A stretch of 64,000 bases of DNA, from contig NZ_QEWP01000001.1 of the NCBI RefSeq assembly GCF_003121985.1, forward strand, positions 1 through 64,000. The letters run 5' to 3'. The notes below the pieces were generated by a model. It ran no database searches and had not been told where the DNA came from. It saw only the letters and a list, made by a program, of their open reading frames with translations. This stretch comes from Marinilabilia rubra (GTDB taxonomy: Bacteria; Bacteroidota; Bacteroidia; Bacteroidales; Marinilabiliaceae). The position numbers and the translations under genes are program-made. Numbering within the stretch: the first letter of the stretch is position 1; each line of letters begins with the position of its first letter. This document shows, piece after piece, positions 18,907 through 28,515 of this stretch.

Positions 18907-19238
18907 AAAAGATTGATTAGTATATAATAATATATAAAGATTGAATTTGTAAAATAAGGCTGTCCGAAAAGTTCAAATTTGACGTCATTGTTTGCTCTTG
19001 CTCTTATAAAGGTAGGTGTTTTTTGTTTTTAGTGCATCATTAATTTAACCCCTGCTGAGCGACTGTTTTCCCCCCCCTTCTCAGCAGGAATTGCAATCCA
19101 GCTGACTTATAATTGCGGGTTTGCAACCCGCCATTATAGCCCTTGATTTTCAATCCTGAAAAGATCTCCTGTCCCACAAACTTCTAAACTATATTGGCTG
19201 GTAAAAAGTGTTTTAGTGTCTCACCAAAATCCACAAAA

Positions 19239-19266
19239 AAACCGCGAACCCAAAGATCCGCGGTTT
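19239..19266 (-). terminator. Terminator of pheS
   Basis: On the reverse strand AAACCGCG pairs with CGCGGTTT around a 12-base loop and is followed by a T7 run, about 55 bp past the pheS stop. Confidence 0.75.
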
Positions 19267-19321
19267 GAATATTTTCAATAAAAACTCTGCGTCATTGCGT
19301 CTCCGCGTTTAAATAAGGTCT

Positions 19322-20341
19322 TTAAGATTCTGCCTTAAATTGTTCCAGGAAGCGGACATCGTTCTCGAAAAAGAGGCGTATGTCGTTGATCTGGTACTTC
19401 AGCATGGCAATACGCTCGATGCCCATACCAAAGGCAAAGCCGGTGTATTTTTCGGGGTCGATGTTGCAATTGCTCAATACAGCAGGGTCAACCATGCCAC
19501 ATCCCAGAATTTCCACCCATCCGGTGTACTTACAGATGTTACAGCCTTCACCACCACACAGCGTACATGAGATGTCCATCTCTGCCGATGGTTCGGTAAA
19601 GGGGAAATATGAAGGTCTCAGACGAATGCGCGTCTCTTTACCAAACATCTCTTTCGCAAAGTAAAGCAATGTCTGACGTAAGTCGGCAAATGAAACATCT
19701 TCATCAATGTAAAGGCCTTCTACCTGGTGGAAAATACAGTGCGCCCGGGCTGAAATGGCCTCGTTGCGGAAAACGCGTCCCGGGAAAATGGCCCGGATGG
19801 GGGGCTGCTGATTTTCCATGGTGCGGATCTGCACCGATGAGGTATGCGTACGCAACAAAATATCCGGATCCTGATTGATAAAGAAGGTATCCTGCATATC
19901 TCGTGCCGGGTGCTCAGGGGGGAAGTTCAAAGCTTCAAACACGTGCCAGTCGTCCTCAATCTCAGGACCTTCAGCCACAGTAAAACCAATGCGGTCGAAA
20001 ATATCCACAATCTGTTTGCGTACAATTGACAGCGGGTGGCGACTGCCAATGGGCATCTGGCTTCCGGGAAGCGTCAGGTCAGACGCTCCGGATGTTAAAT
20101 TGGACTGCTCAAATTGCTCCTTCAGGTTGTTGATGGATTCCTGCGCGGTATTCTTCAGCTCATTAATGGCCTGTCCCACTGCTTTTTTCTGATCGTTGGG
20201 TACACTCTTAAACTCATTGAAGAGCGAAGGAATGATGCCTTTCTTACTCAGATATTTGATGCGCAGTTGTTCTGCTTCCTCAGCCGTTTCGGCAGTCAAC
20301 CCTTTGACCTCTTCCAGTAAATCTTTTATCTTATCAAGCAT
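19322..20341 (-). CDS. pheS: Phenylalanine-tRNA ligase alpha subunit
   Basis: Charges tRNA-Phe with phenylalanine as an alpha2-beta2 enzyme with PheT. At 339 residues it is full length. The N-terminal coiled coil (about 1-90) for tRNA binding is followed by the class II catalytic core: motif 1 region HPLSIVRKQIVDIF, motif 2 FPGRVFRNEAISARAHCIFHQVEG, and motif 3 GFAFGMGIERIAML. A C-x2-C...C-x2-C cluster (CTLCGGEGCNIC) precedes the last strand. pheT is not in the window, as is usual for Bacteroidota where the two genes are separate. A promoter matching the Bacteroidota consensus lies just upstream. Confidence 0.98.
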   Translation of the reverse strand: MLDKIKDLLEEVKGLTAETAEEAEQLRIKYLSKKGIIPSLFNEFKSVPNDQKKAVGQAINELKNTAQESINNLKEQFEQSNLTSGASDLTLPGSQMPIGSRHPLSIVRKQIVDIFDRIGFTVAEGPEIEDDWHVFEALNFPPEHPARDMQDTFFINQDPDILLRTHTSSVQIRTMENQQPPIRAIFPGRVFRNEAISARAHCIFHQVEGLYIDEDVSFADLRQTLLYFAKEMFGKETRIRLRPSYFPFTEPSAEMDISCTLCGGEGCNICKYTGWVEILGCGMVDPAVLSNCNIDPEKYTGFAFGMGIERIAMLKYQINDIRLFFENDVRFLEQFKAES

Positions 20342-20372
20342 TGTGTCTGATTTTTTGGAACAATTTGAAGCA

Positions 20373-20403
20373 CAAAAGTAATAAATTTTTCTACCCGCTT
20401 AAA
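20373..20403 (-). promoter_or_regulatory. Promoter of pheS
   Basis: On the reverse strand TTTA (20400-20403), a 19-bp spacer, then TACTTTTG (20373-20380), a near-perfect TTTG-N19-TAnnTTTG match, about 32 bp before the start codon. Confidence 0.65.
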
Positions 20404-20730
20404 GGGAGGGGCTTTTTAATAAAAGTTTAGAGTTGTTATACTACACAAGGCGCATTTGTGCTTGAATCTTATGGGGCAAATAAGATTAGCACGCATAAAC
20501 ACCAGGGTTGATGTTTGACCATTCTTTTTGTAATTTATGCTGGAGGGAAATATCTGTTTACCAGATGAACAGCTTCTTCGGCAAGCTCAGAATGACATTA
20601 AACCCGGACCTTTGACAGCCACTTAAAAGCCCAAATATGGCTTAAATAGATCAAATTTCTATCCTCTGATTTCCAACCTCTAACCTCTATTGTCTAAAAG
20701 TCTTAAATCTAACCATCTAAAAATATATTA
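20404..20730. other. Gene-free stretch
   Basis: Holds a reverse fragment (20573-20598, CTTCGGCAAGCTCAGAATGAC) of the dispersed MITE-like family and, at 20677-20725, a run of TCTAA-type units directly before the phosphatase start. Nothing else seen. Confidence 0.5.
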
Positions 20731-21396
20731 ATGCCCAATACCTACTTCATAGGAGATGTTCACGGTTGCTGCCGGACTTTAAAAAAACTGATTACTGAAA
20801 AGATAAGGCCGGTTAAAGAAGATTTGCTCTGTTTTATTGGCGATTACATCGATCGGGGCCCCGATAGCAAAGGCGTGATAGATTATGTTATGGAATTACA
20901 GAGTGAAGGTTTCCATGTGATTACGCTTCGTGGTAATCACGAGCAGATGTTGCTGGATAGTCTAAATGGTAGAAGGTCTCAAAAATTGTGGTTGATGAAT
21001 GGAGGCGGGGAAACACTTCGAAGTTTTGGCGTTGATTCTGTAGATGAAATTCCGGCCCCGTATATTAACTTTTTCGGGCAAACCCGTATGTATGTCAATG
21101 GGGAAAAGTTTGTGGCTGTGCATGCCGGGTTGGATTTTGGTGTGGATGATCCTTTTAACGATGCTGAGTCCATGCTTTGGATTCGCGATTTTCCGGTTGA
21201 CCATTCCTTTTTGGGTGGAAAAGTCCTGATCCACGGTCACACCCCACGTCCCCTTGATTTTGTGTTGTCTCAGGAGATGAGCAGTCCGGTAAATATAGAT
21301 GCCGGTTGTGTTTATCAATCCATGGGCGGAATGGGGCATTTGGTAGCTTTAGTTTTTGAAGGGGGAGAGTTTCTGGTAGTTCAATATGAGGGATAA
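20731..21396 (+). CDS. Metallophosphatase of the PPP/ApaH-like family
   Basis: Calcineurin-like phosphatase, 221 residues, cytoplasmic. All metal-binding motifs are present: GDVHG (8-12), GDYIDRG (about 37-43), RGNHE (about 70-74), a middle HAGLDF and a late HGHTPRP. This set fits serine/threonine protein phosphatases of the PPP type and related Ap4A hydrolases (ApaH, PrpE); which one cannot be decided. The protein is compact without extra domains. It is transcribed alone, with TCTAA micro-repeats in its leader. Confidence 0.9.
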   Translation: MPNTYFIGDVHGCCRTLKKLITEKIRPVKEDLLCFIGDYIDRGPDSKGVIDYVMELQSEGFHVITLRGNHEQMLLDSLNGRRSQKLWLMNGGGETLRSFGVDSVDEIPAPYINFFGQTRMYVNGEKFVAVHAGLDFGVDDPFNDAESMLWIRDFPVDHSFLGGKVLIHGHTPRPLDFVLSQEMSSPVNIDAGCVYQSMGGMGHLVALVFEGGEFLVVQYEG

Positions 21397-21526
21397 ATCT
21401 TTAAATATTGCAGATAACCTTTAATTTTAAGGTGTTGGTACAAAATGAAGGCATAAAAATTCAAATAATTGTAACTTCTGATGTCCGGGAACTTTCATCG
21501 GGCCATGAGAATCAAATTTTATTGAG

Positions 21527-22174
21527 ATGAAGAAAAGAGTTGCCATATTGTACCTTCATCAGCTATGGGGAGAGGCTCTTCAGGCTTTGATCAATCAAAG
21601 TGATCAATTCATAGTTCAGGAGTTACTGCCATTAAACGATGAAACGATACAAATCGCTCAGCCGTTTTCTGTAGTTATCCTGGAGACACTCTGCCCCGAT
21701 CAGTCAGTCTTAAAACACATTCAGGAGTTAAAGAAATATGAGCAAAGAGTCCTTTTAATAGGCTTTCTGAAAGAAAATACTCTCTTAATAGACATACTTG
21801 ATGCCGGCCTTGATGGTTATGTACTGAAGAGCTGTGGAGGAAAAAACCTGATGATGGCCCTTCAGCAGGTCAGCAACGAAAAAAAATACTTTTGTTCCGT
21901 TATTACTGAAGTTTTAAATCATCAGATTCATGTACAGAACGGAAACGGGAAAAATGAATTAAGTGCCCGGGAAAAGGAAATTTTAAATTCCTTTATTGAT
22001 CTGCAAACCCCAAAGCAGATAGCGGAGGTTTTTAACATCAGCGAATCTACGGTTCGTACCCACCGGAAAAACATTATGCGAAAAGTAGGAGCCAAAAATG
22101 TTCTTGGTCTTCTCAAATATGCTTGTTCTCAAGGCATCCTTTGCCGGAATGAACGGGTTCAATGTACCGACTGA
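21527..22174 (+). CDS. LuxR-type regulator with a degenerate receiver domain
   Basis: A 215-residue response-regulator-like transcription factor. Residues about 1-125 have a receiver fold, but the phospho-acceptor position reads VVILETLCPD, with Glu (53) where the invariant Asp is expected, and the acidic pocket at the N-terminus is missing (AILYLHQLWGE). The conserved Lys (YVLK) is kept. Residues about 143-205 are a LuxR helix-turn-helix (LSAREKEIL...SESTVRTHRKNIMRKVG). It probably acts without phosphorylation. It lies before the unknown lipoprotein and the subtilase, but 360 bp away. Confidence 0.85.
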   Translation: MKKRVAILYLHQLWGEALQALINQSDQFIVQELLPLNDETIQIAQPFSVVILETLCPDQSVLKHIQELKKYEQRVLLIGFLKENTLLIDILDAGLDGYVLKSCGGKNLMMALQQVSNEKKYFCSVITEVLNHQIHVQNGNGKNELSAREKEILNSFIDLQTPKQIAEVFNISESTVRTHRKNIMRKVGAKNVLGLLKYACSQGILCRNERVQCTD

Positions 22175-22537
22175 ATCAGGGCTTCCCTTTTTACCCCATT
22201 TGGTTAGCTTCTCTCGACGAAATGGGTATTTAAAATCCTCAACCGTGGTATTGAAGCACCATTGGTATTTCCTTAATTTTAATTGAGTACATGTGTTAAC
22301 CTGGAGTGGGCAGGAAAATGAAGAGGATTATTATCCTTTGTCAATCTGCCAACGAACTTCTGCCTTTCTGCTTTAAAACGATTTCCCGGGAATAGCAGGC
22401 AGGGCTCTCACAAATACCCCATTCCGTTTATTCTGAAGGGATGTAGGTTTTTTAACGGTTACTCGGCTTTCTGAATTTTTCGGGAGCCATCTGTGATGTT
22501 GCCTCTTTTAATAAAACAATTCTTAAAAACCTGAAGG
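22175..22537. other. Gene-free stretch
   Basis: AT-rich leader DNA with no clear promoter, hairpin or repeat recognised. Confidence 0.4.
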
Positions 22538-23662
22538 ATGAAGAAATTATTATTACCAGCCTTACTCATACTGGCTGTTCTATCCGGATGCCAAAAAGGA
22601 CGTATGTGGACGGACGGAGATGACGACAGCGACCGTCCGAATTGGGCCAATGGCAATACAAGCGAAAATCCTCACATCAAACGAAACGATGAAAGCGGCA
22701 CCTCCAGAGGTGGGGATTATGGAGATCTTTATGTGCTCCTGAGAGAAGAAAATGGTGTGCCTGAAATGGTTGAAATTGCAGGTGAATGGTACGTTCAACC
22801 GGTGGATGCCAACGGCAATGCTCTGGAATTGGATGCTGAAGGTGAACTATTAAACCCCGAACTGGCATCTGAAGTTGAATTTGGACGTTTAAATATTGTC
22901 CGTTCCCCCCAGGATGTTTTGGACCAGGCTTTTGAGGAAGCCATGAAAACCCTTACTGCGCCTAATGCAGTGATTACGGTTGACTTTTGCGGACGGTTAA
23001 CTTCGACTTATGACCTTATGGTGGAGGGGGAATTAACGCGATATACCAAAACCATCGATTCTCCCCGTGAAAACATGGCGCTTTATCAATACCTGATGAA
23101 ATGGCTGTTTGAGCCTACTGATGACGGACCTAACCGTTTGGCATTCCTTGGACAGGACCCTTACAACTTTAAACCTCTTGAGCTGGCGGCTTCCTGTCTG
23201 GCAGCAGGATCAGATAAAACCGGTACGCTCACCCTGGATGAAATGGTTTACATCAATGGATTTGTTAACTGCTGGGGAATTAATCCTATTGTGAACCCCC
23301 ATGAGTATAACTTTCTGGGCGAGCAAAAACGGTATTTTAATTTCCTTGATTTCGACGGGATGGGCTCTTCCTATAGCTACAACCGCAGAGAAACTTATGA
23401 GAACAGGTACATCCAGTTTTTGGTTTGGAATAATGTGTATTATCCCATCGATGAGAATGGAAACTCTGCGAGTCCGGCTATTTTCTCAATTGCTGATTAT
23501 TTTGAAACCAACGGACTATTTACATCCCGGTGGGGGACTGAAGAGACGGTAGACGCTGCCGGGGGTTTTGCTCTTGCCGCCGATGATGCCGTTCAGGTAC
23601 TTGACTTTGTACATGGCGACAGTAATGTCATTTTTTTGCCCGGGTATTCTCCTGCCGAGTAG
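22538..23662 (+). CDS. Hypothetical secreted lipoprotein
   Basis: I do not recognise the family. The 374-residue product starts with a lipoprotein signal peptide (lipobox LSGC, Cys 18). An Asp/Asn-rich low-complexity segment follows (about 24-65). The mature part is acidic and rich in aromatic residues, with no catalytic motif that I can name. It lies about 70 bp before the subtilase gene in the same direction, so the two may be co-transcribed. Surface or periplasmic location is expected. Confidence 0.75.
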   Translation: MKKLLLPALLILAVLSGCQKGRMWTDGDDDSDRPNWANGNTSENPHIKRNDESGTSRGGDYGDLYVLLREENGVPEMVEIAGEWYVQPVDANGNALELDAEGELLNPELASEVEFGRLNIVRSPQDVLDQAFEEAMKTLTAPNAVITVDFCGRLTSTYDLMVEGELTRYTKTIDSPRENMALYQYLMKWLFEPTDDGPNRLAFLGQDPYNFKPLELAASCLAAGSDKTGTLTLDEMVYINGFVNCWGINPIVNPHEYNFLGEQKRYFNFLDFDGMGSSYSYNRRETYENRYIQFLVWNNVYYPIDENGNSASPAIFSIADYFETNGLFTSRWGTEETVDAAGGFALAADDAVQVLDFVHGDSNVIFLPGYSPAE

Positions 23663-23732
23663 TCCTGTTTTTGATTGTTGTGCCTGTTCAGGAGGTGCTT
23701 AAGATCCGAGAAACGGGCTGAGAGAATTTATT

Positions 23733-26537
23733 ATGATATCAAAATTTTCTTTGGTAGCTGCTTGGCTGACTTTTTTGTTGCTGGCATGTTCCGGGCTCTC
23801 CGTTAATGGTCAGCTCCGGAGCATGACTCTCCGGGACCAGCAAAGGAAAGCAATAAGAGATTATTCCATGAATTGGGCCCAATGGTATCGTCAGCAGCAG
23901 TATGTTGTAGATTCCCTGGCCCGAAAAAATAATTATCGGTCCTCCTTTTCGGGTGGAGATGGTGTTGCGTTGCTCTTGCGGCGTTTCGAGCATCAACATC
24001 CGGTATGGATACACACTCACAACCTTGATGCTGCCATTACTGCAGGTGTTGATGTGTTATGGGATGAGCCGGAGAATGAACTATCCGGGAAAGGAATTAT
24101 TACCGGATTATGGGATGGCGGAGGTGTGTTGACTGAACACAATGAGTTTTTTCAAACGGGCGAAAGTCGGATTATCCAAAGAGACCAACCCAATGCCTGT
24201 AATGATCATTCCACCCACCTGGCTGGCACGATGGTGGCCGGAGGGGTGGATAAGTCATGTCATGGCATGGCCCCTTTGGGAACTGTCGTGGCTTATGATT
24301 TTAATTTCGATGTGTCGGAAATGGGTTCCGAAGCGGCTGATGGATTATTGGCTTCAAATCATTCCTATGGCACCATTTGCGGGTGGAAGTACAACCCGGG
24401 AGATGAAGCCTGGTACTGGTACGGTGATCTTGACATTTCCACCGATGAGGATTTGAATTTTGGCAGATATTCAAAAGAAAGTTATGACCTGGATTTATTG
24501 ACTTACCTGGCACCATGGTATTTGATTGTAAAATCAGCCGGCAATGACCGTAATGATGCTCCTCCTGAAAACACCCCCCATTTCGATTTTTCAGACCATT
24601 GGTATGAGGCTAATGATTATCATCCTCCAGATGGCTCTTCGGATGGTTATGAATGTATGGGCTCCATGTCGGTAGCCAAAAATATCATCACAGTTGGAGC
24701 AGTTGCCGAGGTGCTGTCAGGTTATTCAGGGCCCGAAGATGTTGAAATGAGCATTTTCAGTAGCTGGGGACCTACCGATGATGGGCGTATTAAACCCGAT
24801 CTGGTAGCCAATGGCACTTCTATATATTCTTCCATTGCACAGAATGTAAACCAATACGAAACTTATGATGGCACCTCTATGGCAGCAGCATCTGTGTCGG
24901 GAGTTGTTACGCTCATCAATCAGATGCAGAAGGAATGCCAGCCGGGAGTGCCTTTGGCTGCCTCTAGTGTAAAAGGGTTGTTGATTCATTCTGCCAGGGA
25001 AGCAGGGGCTTATCCCGGACCTGATTACCGGTTTGGATGGGGCCTGATTAATGCATCAGCGGCTGTGGAATTGTTAAAGACCAACAGATCATCAGGGGGG
25101 CAGTCAGTTATGGAAGATGAGCTGGCCGATGAAACTGTCTTTTATCATGAGATATACATACCTGGTGACTGTCCCGAATTGAAGGTGACACTCTGCTGGA
25201 CCGATCCCGCCGGGCAAATTGCCGAATATGTGCTGGATGATGAAACCCCTGTGTTGGTAAATAATCTGGATATTGAATTGGTCCGGTTAAACGATGGTAC
25301 TGTTTTTTACCCCTGGGTTTTGGATCCTGACGAACCCTCGGCTCCTGCTATCAAAGGAATAAACAATCTCGATAATGTAGAACAGGTAGTCCTGTCCAAT
25401 CCAATGGAAGGAGAGTACTTAATTCGCATTTCCTCGCGGGCCGGGCTGAAATATGGAAAACAATCCTTCAGCTTGATTATTTCCGGACAGGATTTATCAT
25501 CAGGCCTTTATCCTCCTTCTAATCTTGAAAGGATCTCTGATGATAGTGAAGTTTTTCTTACGTGGTATGCTCCTGATGAGGGTGAGCCTTCTGGCTACAA
25601 TATATACAGAAACGGGAGCTGCTTTGCCACCTGCCATGATACAGCCTGGTTAGATAGCAGCGTTCAAAATGATATTGAATACTCCTATTATGTAACCGCG
25701 GAATATGGCAGTTTTGCTAATCAAAGCCTTCCCACCAATGAGGTTGTTGCCAAACCTCATGAGCAGGAACTTCTGCCTTATGTTGTAACGTTCGAGGAAG
25801 AACCCGTTGATTGGAGTATTAAGGACGATACCACCGGTTGGCTGTGGGGCAATAGCTCTACGCTTTCTTCCTATTATCTGGATTTTGGTAATAATACAGG
25901 GAGTTTCCTGGGAGCTGATTCTTATTCAGCAGGCGAAGGGGTTCACGTTTGGGACGGGGCCCGGTCTCCTCCACTGGCTCTGGATTTGTACGAAAGAGTG
26001 ACTCTTTCATTTAATTATTTGTTGGTTACCGGAATTTATGACGCCATTGATGAATTGGTGATTATGGCCTGTAAAGAAGGGGATTCTTGCATTGAAATTG
26101 TGAAGCTGTCTAAATCTTCTTCCTGGGAATCTATGAATATTGACATTACTGAGGAGATGCGAAGATCTAATACACGATTAGTCTTTTATTATGATGACAA
26201 TTACCGTTGGGGGATGGGGGCCGGGATTGATGATATTACCGTTACCGGAATTCCTCTGGTACCATTAGATAATCGGGTTGATGTTGAAGATAGTCCTGTT
26301 GTAAAGGTTGGTTATGAGGGAGGCAGGCATGTGGTTTGGATAGGTGGAGTTAATGTATCAGAAAATATGCAGCTTCAGGTAGTTGCAATAGACGGGAAGG
26401 TGTTATGGGAGGAGAATTGGGGGAACAACAGAAATGCTGAGACCAGAGTGGTTTTGCCTTCATTGCCAACAGGATTGTATATTCTCCGTTATTCCTCTTC
26501 GGCTGAGGTTTCAAGTGTTAAGTTTGAGGTCCGTTAG
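23733..26537 (+). CDS. Secreted S8 subtilase with fibronectin III and T9SS sorting domain
   Basis: Serine endopeptidase exported by Sec and then the type IX system. Residues 1-26 form the signal peptide. The S8 domain carries the catalytic Asp in GLWDGG (D128), His in HSTHLAG (H162) and Ser in DGTSMAA (S382). A jelly-roll-like P-domain region spans about 460-590, and a fibronectin type III domain about 595-680 (YPPSNLERIS...GYNIYRN). After another beta-rich part, the last about 80 residues have the type A T9SS tail (LPTGLYILRY...VKFEVR). Total 934 residues. It likely degrades extracellular protein. It may share a transcript with the lipoprotein upstream. Confidence 0.93.
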   Translation: MISKFSLVAAWLTFLLLACSGLSVNGQLRSMTLRDQQRKAIRDYSMNWAQWYRQQQYVVDSLARKNNYRSSFSGGDGVALLLRRFEHQHPVWIHTHNLDAAITAGVDVLWDEPENELSGKGIITGLWDGGGVLTEHNEFFQTGESRIIQRDQPNACNDHSTHLAGTMVAGGVDKSCHGMAPLGTVVAYDFNFDVSEMGSEAADGLLASNHSYGTICGWKYNPGDEAWYWYGDLDISTDEDLNFGRYSKESYDLDLLTYLAPWYLIVKSAGNDRNDAPPENTPHFDFSDHWYEANDYHPPDGSSDGYECMGSMSVAKNIITVGAVAEVLSGYSGPEDVEMSIFSSWGPTDDGRIKPDLVANGTSIYSSIAQNVNQYETYDGTSMAAASVSGVVTLINQMQKECQPGVPLAASSVKGLLIHSAREAGAYPGPDYRFGWGLINASAAVELLKTNRSSGGQSVMEDELADETVFYHEIYIPGDCPELKVTLCWTDPAGQIAEYVLDDETPVLVNNLDIELVRLNDGTVFYPWVLDPDEPSAPAIKGINNLDNVEQVVLSNPMEGEYLIRISSRAGLKYGKQSFSLIISGQDLSSGLYPPSNLERISDDSEVFLTWYAPDEGEPSGYNIYRNGSCFATCHDTAWLDSSVQNDIEYSYYVTAEYGSFANQSLPTNEVVAKPHEQELLPYVVTFEEEPVDWSIKDDTTGWLWGNSSTLSSYYLDFGNNTGSFLGADSYSAGEGVHVWDGARSPPLALDLYERVTLSFNYLLVTGIYDAIDELVIMACKEGDSCIEIVKLSKSSSWESMNIDITEEMRRSNTRLVFYYDDNYRWGMGAGIDDITVTGIPLVPLDNRVDVEDSPVVKVGYEGGRHVVWIGGVNVSENMQLQVVAIDGKVLWEENWGNNRNAETRVVLPSLPTGLYILRYSSSAEVSSVKFEVR

Positions 26538-26571
26538 TAAATACTGTATTCCCTGTTCAAATATAAATTTT

Positions 26572-26615
26572 AACCGGCTGTCACTATCCTGTAAGGCCAG
26601 CCGGTTACTTTTTTA
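26572..26615 (+). terminator. Bidirectional terminator between subtilase and peroxiredoxin
   Basis: AACCGGCTG (26572-26580) pairs with CAGCCGGTT (26598-26606), followed by ACTTTTTTA. Confidence 0.75.
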
Positions 26616-26635
26616 TATTGAACGACAGCAATAGT

Positions 26636-27364
26636 TTACTTTGCTCTCATGTAATTCATAAACCAGGCTTTCCGGTAGTATTTTGAGCCGGGAAGGTCTA
26701 CTTCTGCTAATTGCTCACTATCCAGATATTTGAGCATTACATCGTCGCCCGGCTGCCAGTTAACGGGAAGTACTACCCTGTGGTCTTCGTAATTGGTTTG
26801 GAGGGCGATAAGTGTTCTTTTCATTTCTTCCACATTCCGTCCTACTTCGTTTGGATAAAAATAGTAAGCCCTGATCCGGTTCTCGGGGTCAACAAAAAAT
26901 ACACCGCGTACACTTTGTCCGATTGTGGGTCCCATATCCAGCATGCCGTAGCTTTTGATAATCTTCATGGAATTGTCATCCACAATAGGGAAATTTATTT
27001 TTATCGGTTCCCTTCCATTGAACTTAACTTCTTCCAGTGCCATTTTCCAATTGTTGTGGGAGTCCAGCAAATCTGTTGAAACAACAACAAGGCTGGCACC
27101 CAGTTTGGCGAACTCTTTTTCCTGATGGGCCAATTCCAAAATCTCTGAGGAGCAAACGGGGGTGTGGTCTTTGGGGTGAGCGAACAGGATTTTCCAGCTG
27201 TTTCCAAAATCCTCGGGGAAGGCTATTTCTCCATTGGTAGACATACCCACAAATGAGGGGGCTTCGGATCCAATAAACGGAACATTCTGAATGTCCTTTT
27301 TCTGGCTTTCTGCTCCAAATAGGGGAAGAACCAGAACCACTGTTAACAACATTAGTTTTTTCAT
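26636..27364 (-). CDS. Secreted 1-Cys (Prx6-type) peroxiredoxin
   Basis: Thiol peroxidase of the Prx6/AhpC-TSA group, with the C-terminal Prx domain (VGRNVEEMKRTL and following) typical of 1-Cys enzymes. The peroxidatic Cys lies in HTPVCSSE (C71 from the chosen start). I take the ATG at 27364, which begins a clear signal peptide (MKKLMLLTVVLVLPLFGAES); the open frame extends upstream but without family support. The export signal is unusual since Prx6-type enzymes are normally cytosolic, and suggests defence against external peroxide. Length 242 residues. Confidence 0.9.
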   Translation of the reverse strand: MKKLMLLTVVLVLPLFGAESQKKDIQNVPFIGSEAPSFVGMSTNGEIAFPEDFGNSWKILFAHPKDHTPVCSSEILELAHQEKEFAKLGASLVVVSTDLLDSHNNWKMALEEVKFNGREPIKINFPIVDDNSMKIIKSYGMLDMGPTIGQSVRGVFFVDPENRIRAYYFYPNEVGRNVEEMKRTLIALQTNYEDHRVVLPVNWQPGDDVMLKYLDSEQLAEVDLPGSKYYRKAWFMNYMRAK

Positions 27365-27421
27365 GACACCTTTATTAAATAATTTTAATTTGTAGCAGCA
27401 ATTTACATTCAAAACCAGCAA

Positions 27422-27750
27422 AAAAAAACTTAATTAGGACCAAAAGGTCCGAAAACCGTCCGAACGTATGTTCTGTTCTTCCCGGGAAATTTTTGGGGTA
27501 CATTCAACCTACTCCTGAGACATTGATTTCTGATGCTGACGAAGGGAGAAGTATTGAAAGTGAAAGGAAGATTGTCTTGATAAAACGCAATAGATCAGAA
27601 GTCTAACCTTTACCTGGTACCTGTCTGTAAACTAAGTAGCCATGTGTCTGGTCAGAAAGTGCCAGTTGCAAAGCCTGCCCCGGTTTTTCTTCGGGGGCTT
27701 GCGAAGCTAATGGTACTTTATGGACAGACTCTGCTTAGCGTAAAATTTGC
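27422..27750. mobile_element. Gene-free stretch with a short MITE-like copy
   Basis: 27621-27727 begins CTGTCTGTAAACTAAGTAG and ends TTTATGGACAG, with an inner 'GGTCAGAAAGTGCCA'. The same ends and inner text occur in opposite orientation in the longer element at 32483-32659. No gene. Confidence 0.6.
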
Positions 27751-28515
27751 TCAGATGGTTTGCAAATGCTTGAGAAGTTCTTCCTTTGAGGATTTGCTTA
27801 AAGGAACAGTTTTTTTTGAGATTACTACATGTCCGGTCCCGATTTCATCAACGTGTAAAAGATTTATGATGAAAGAGCGATGGATCCTGAGAAATTGTTT
27901 TGAAGTCAACTTTTCACCTAAATCCTTAAGAGGCATCACGACCAAATACTCTTTTTGTTTGGTATGAAGAGAGCAATAGTTGCGGTCTGCCTTAATGAAG
28001 AGAATGTCCTTCAGGGGAATTTTAACCATTCGCTCATGGTTTTTAATAAAGACGCAATCTCTGATTCTGAAAGGATTGTTGTTGGTCTTTACAGAAAAGC
28101 CGTTAATGTTTTTCGGTGATTCAGGGGGTGCTGAGCTCTTTTTCAGAAGTTCTTCATTTTGTTTTTTGAGAATCAGATATCTCTTCTGGTAATACCTGGT
28201 CCGGAAAAACATAAAAAACAGAAGAAATGTGAGCCCTGCTAAGATGCCGATAAATAAGAAGCCGGGATTGGCTGACCGGTGCGTTGAAATTGGAGATGTT
28301 TCCGGATTAGCAATGAAAGTAAGAAATGTATCATTTTGCATGCCCGTGTTGAGCAGGGTGATACAGGCCGGACAAAACGCCTCAGGAAAAGCCTGTAATG
28401 ATGAAATGGGTTTTGAAAAAGATGGAGAAGCATTGCTTAACAGCAAATAAAGGATCAAACATAAAATGGTGGAATTTTTCTTTGGCCTTACTTTCTCAAT
28501 GCAATACTTCCTCAT
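27751..28515 (-). CDS. Membrane-anchored LytTR-domain transcription regulator
   Basis: A 254-residue protein with an N-terminal hydrophobic segment (about 15-35), a periplasmic part containing a C-x2-C (FCPACIT), a second membrane segment (about 85-105), a basic coiled coil, and a C-terminal LytTR DNA-binding domain (about 150-254, with FIKADRNYCSLHT and FLRIHRSFIINL). It is thus a one-component membrane regulator lacking a receiver domain. Targets are unknown. It is divergent from the fbaB gene, with 350 bp between. Confidence 0.85.
   Translation of the reverse strand: MRKYCIEKVRPKKNSTILCLILYLLLSNASPSFSKPISSLQAFPEAFCPACITLLNTGMQNDTFLTFIANPETSPISTHRSANPGFLFIGILAGLTFLLFFMFFRTRYYQKRYLILKKQNEELLKKSSAPPESPKNINGFSVKTNNNPFRIRDCVFIKNHERMVKIPLKDILFIKADRNYCSLHTKQKEYLVVMPLKDLGEKLTSKQFLRIHRSFIINLLHVDEIGTGHVVISKKTVPLSKSSKEELLKHLQTI

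Larger units (their letters stand above)
18894..19321. repeat. Gene-free stretch with REP-like repeat copy 4
   Basis: 19047-19137 is a reverse-orientation copy of the REP-like repeat (CTGCTGAGC near 19052; GCGGGTTTGCAACCCGC at 19115-19131). 18957-18995 carries a fragment (AAGGCTGTCCGAAAAG) of the MITE-like family seen whole at 36764 and 45269. No gene seen. Confidence 0.6.

Noticed and set aside
18924-18954. Proteobacterial-type -35/-10 promoter before the SnoaL lipoprotein
   Set aside because: TTTACA and TATTAT are present on the reverse strand, but 19 bp apart in AT-rich DNA, too weak to claim.
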